DNA of 64,000 bases, taken from positions 65,513,824 through 65,577,823 of the forward strand of contig CM047807.1 of assembly GCA_026214975.1 (NCBI GenBank). The letters run 5' to 3'. Origin of the DNA: Gentiana macrophylla. Taxonomy: Eukaryota > Streptophyta > Magnoliopsida > Gentianales > Gentianaceae. The translations under genes and the position numbers were made by a program. Below are positions 63,627 to 64,000 of this stretch, one piece after another. The notes beneath the pieces were generated by a model. That model did not search any database, was not told where the DNA came from, and saw nothing but the letters and a program-made list of their open reading frames with translations. Each line of letters opens with the position of its first letter. The stretch's first letter is position 1.

Positions 63627-64000
63627 CCGCACTCCAATCATCGACCAGCTTCCGACACACCCATTTATTTATAATTATCTCAACTTCTTTTTTTCAAAAA
63701 CATTAGCTACGTTTCACTTATCACATTCAAACCTTCCGATATTCACAGTGCACGTTCTGAACTTAGGTGTTACTTCACTGTTACTATTAAGAACAAATCT
63801 CTCTAAGATAAATCACTAAAATAATGAAAGGATACAGTTCAAAATTATTGCTTCGATATCAAAGGCTTACGTGAATATGAAATGAATACTATCTCAAATC
63901 AGTAAAAGCATTCTATAATTATCTCTCAAAGTCACATAAAATCATTGTCAGGAAACTACAACTAGCAAGCCATATGTTTCAATTACATGCTCAAGATTTA

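Larger units (their letters stand above)
61592..64000 (-). mobile_element. Athila-like Ty3/Gypsy element D, 3' end only, runs off the window
   Basis: Reverse-strand LTR (61592-63096), polypurine tract (63097-63113) and 3' non-coding region (63114-64000), all related to element B. The rest lies beyond 64000. Confidence 0.85.
63114..64000 (-). other. D 3' non-coding region
   Basis: No gene supported; short frames on either strand are chance. It is related to 35560-36096 of element B and includes stem-loops D1 and D2. Confidence 0.7.

Overview
This window is nuclear DNA of a flowering plant, most likely intergenic or pericentromeric heterochromatin. No host gene, rRNA, tRNA or CRISPR array was found. 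It is a nested stack of transposable elements. The plant assignment rests on the element types: Athila-like Ty3/Gypsy elements with a primer site matching the 3' end of plant tRNA-Asp, a Tat/Ogre-like Gypsy element with satellite-like internal repeats and antisense reading frames, Copia elements, a CACTA (En/Spm) DNA transposon and a PIF/Harbinger-like end. I cannot name the species.

Layout. (1) 1-3060: reverse-strand remnant (A1) of a Tat-like Gypsy element (gag, protease, 44-46 bp tandem repeats). (2) 3061-6408: AT-rich DNA with a Copia protease/pre-integrase fragment and a Gypsy gag fragment. (3) 6409-56580: a Tat-like element (A2), about 6.3 kb once its insertions are removed, with a 676-bp 5' LTR, a leader of tandem repeats, two antisense gene remnants, a polypurine tract and a truncated 3' LTR. 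No gag or pol is visible in it. It is split by two Athila-like elements. Element B (9678-37716) is bounded by a perfect 5-bp duplication, ACGTC. Element C (40178-55965) has LTRs of about 1.94 kb. (4) B has itself been hit twice. A CACTA transposon (10338-18854) sits in its 5' LTR, and a reverse-strand Copia element (30508-35559, duplication ATGTC) sits in its 3' non-coding region. (5) 56581-57790: AT-rich DNA and a PIF/Harbinger-like 3' end. (6) 58960-61591: decayed open frames followed by a Copia-type polypurine tract and LTR start. (7) 61592-64000: the 3' LTR and 3' non-coding part of a third Athila-like element (D) on the reverse strand.

B and C share one plan: LTR, tRNA-Asp primer site, gag, pol (protease, RT, RNase H, integrase), then a separate downstream frame of the kind annotated as putative plant transposon protein (called ORF3 here), a long 3' non-coding region, polypurine tract and LTR. 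Most coding regions are broken. C gag (742 codons), a small C zinc-knuckle frame and one C ORF3 copy are open.

The most interesting signal is not a gene. Each Athila-like element carries many copies of a short self-complementary motif, nearly always as pairs 20-22 bp apart. The motif is CGGATCGATCCG in C and GGACG-NN-CGTCC in B and D. A third version, CGGTCGACCG, occurs once as a pair inside B. The pairs sit just upstream of the TATA box in the LTR and again upstream of an internal TATA box ahead of ORF3, suggesting an internal promoter module. A second signal is a 7-bp stem-loop with compensatory changes, found five times in the 3' non-coding regions of B, C and D.
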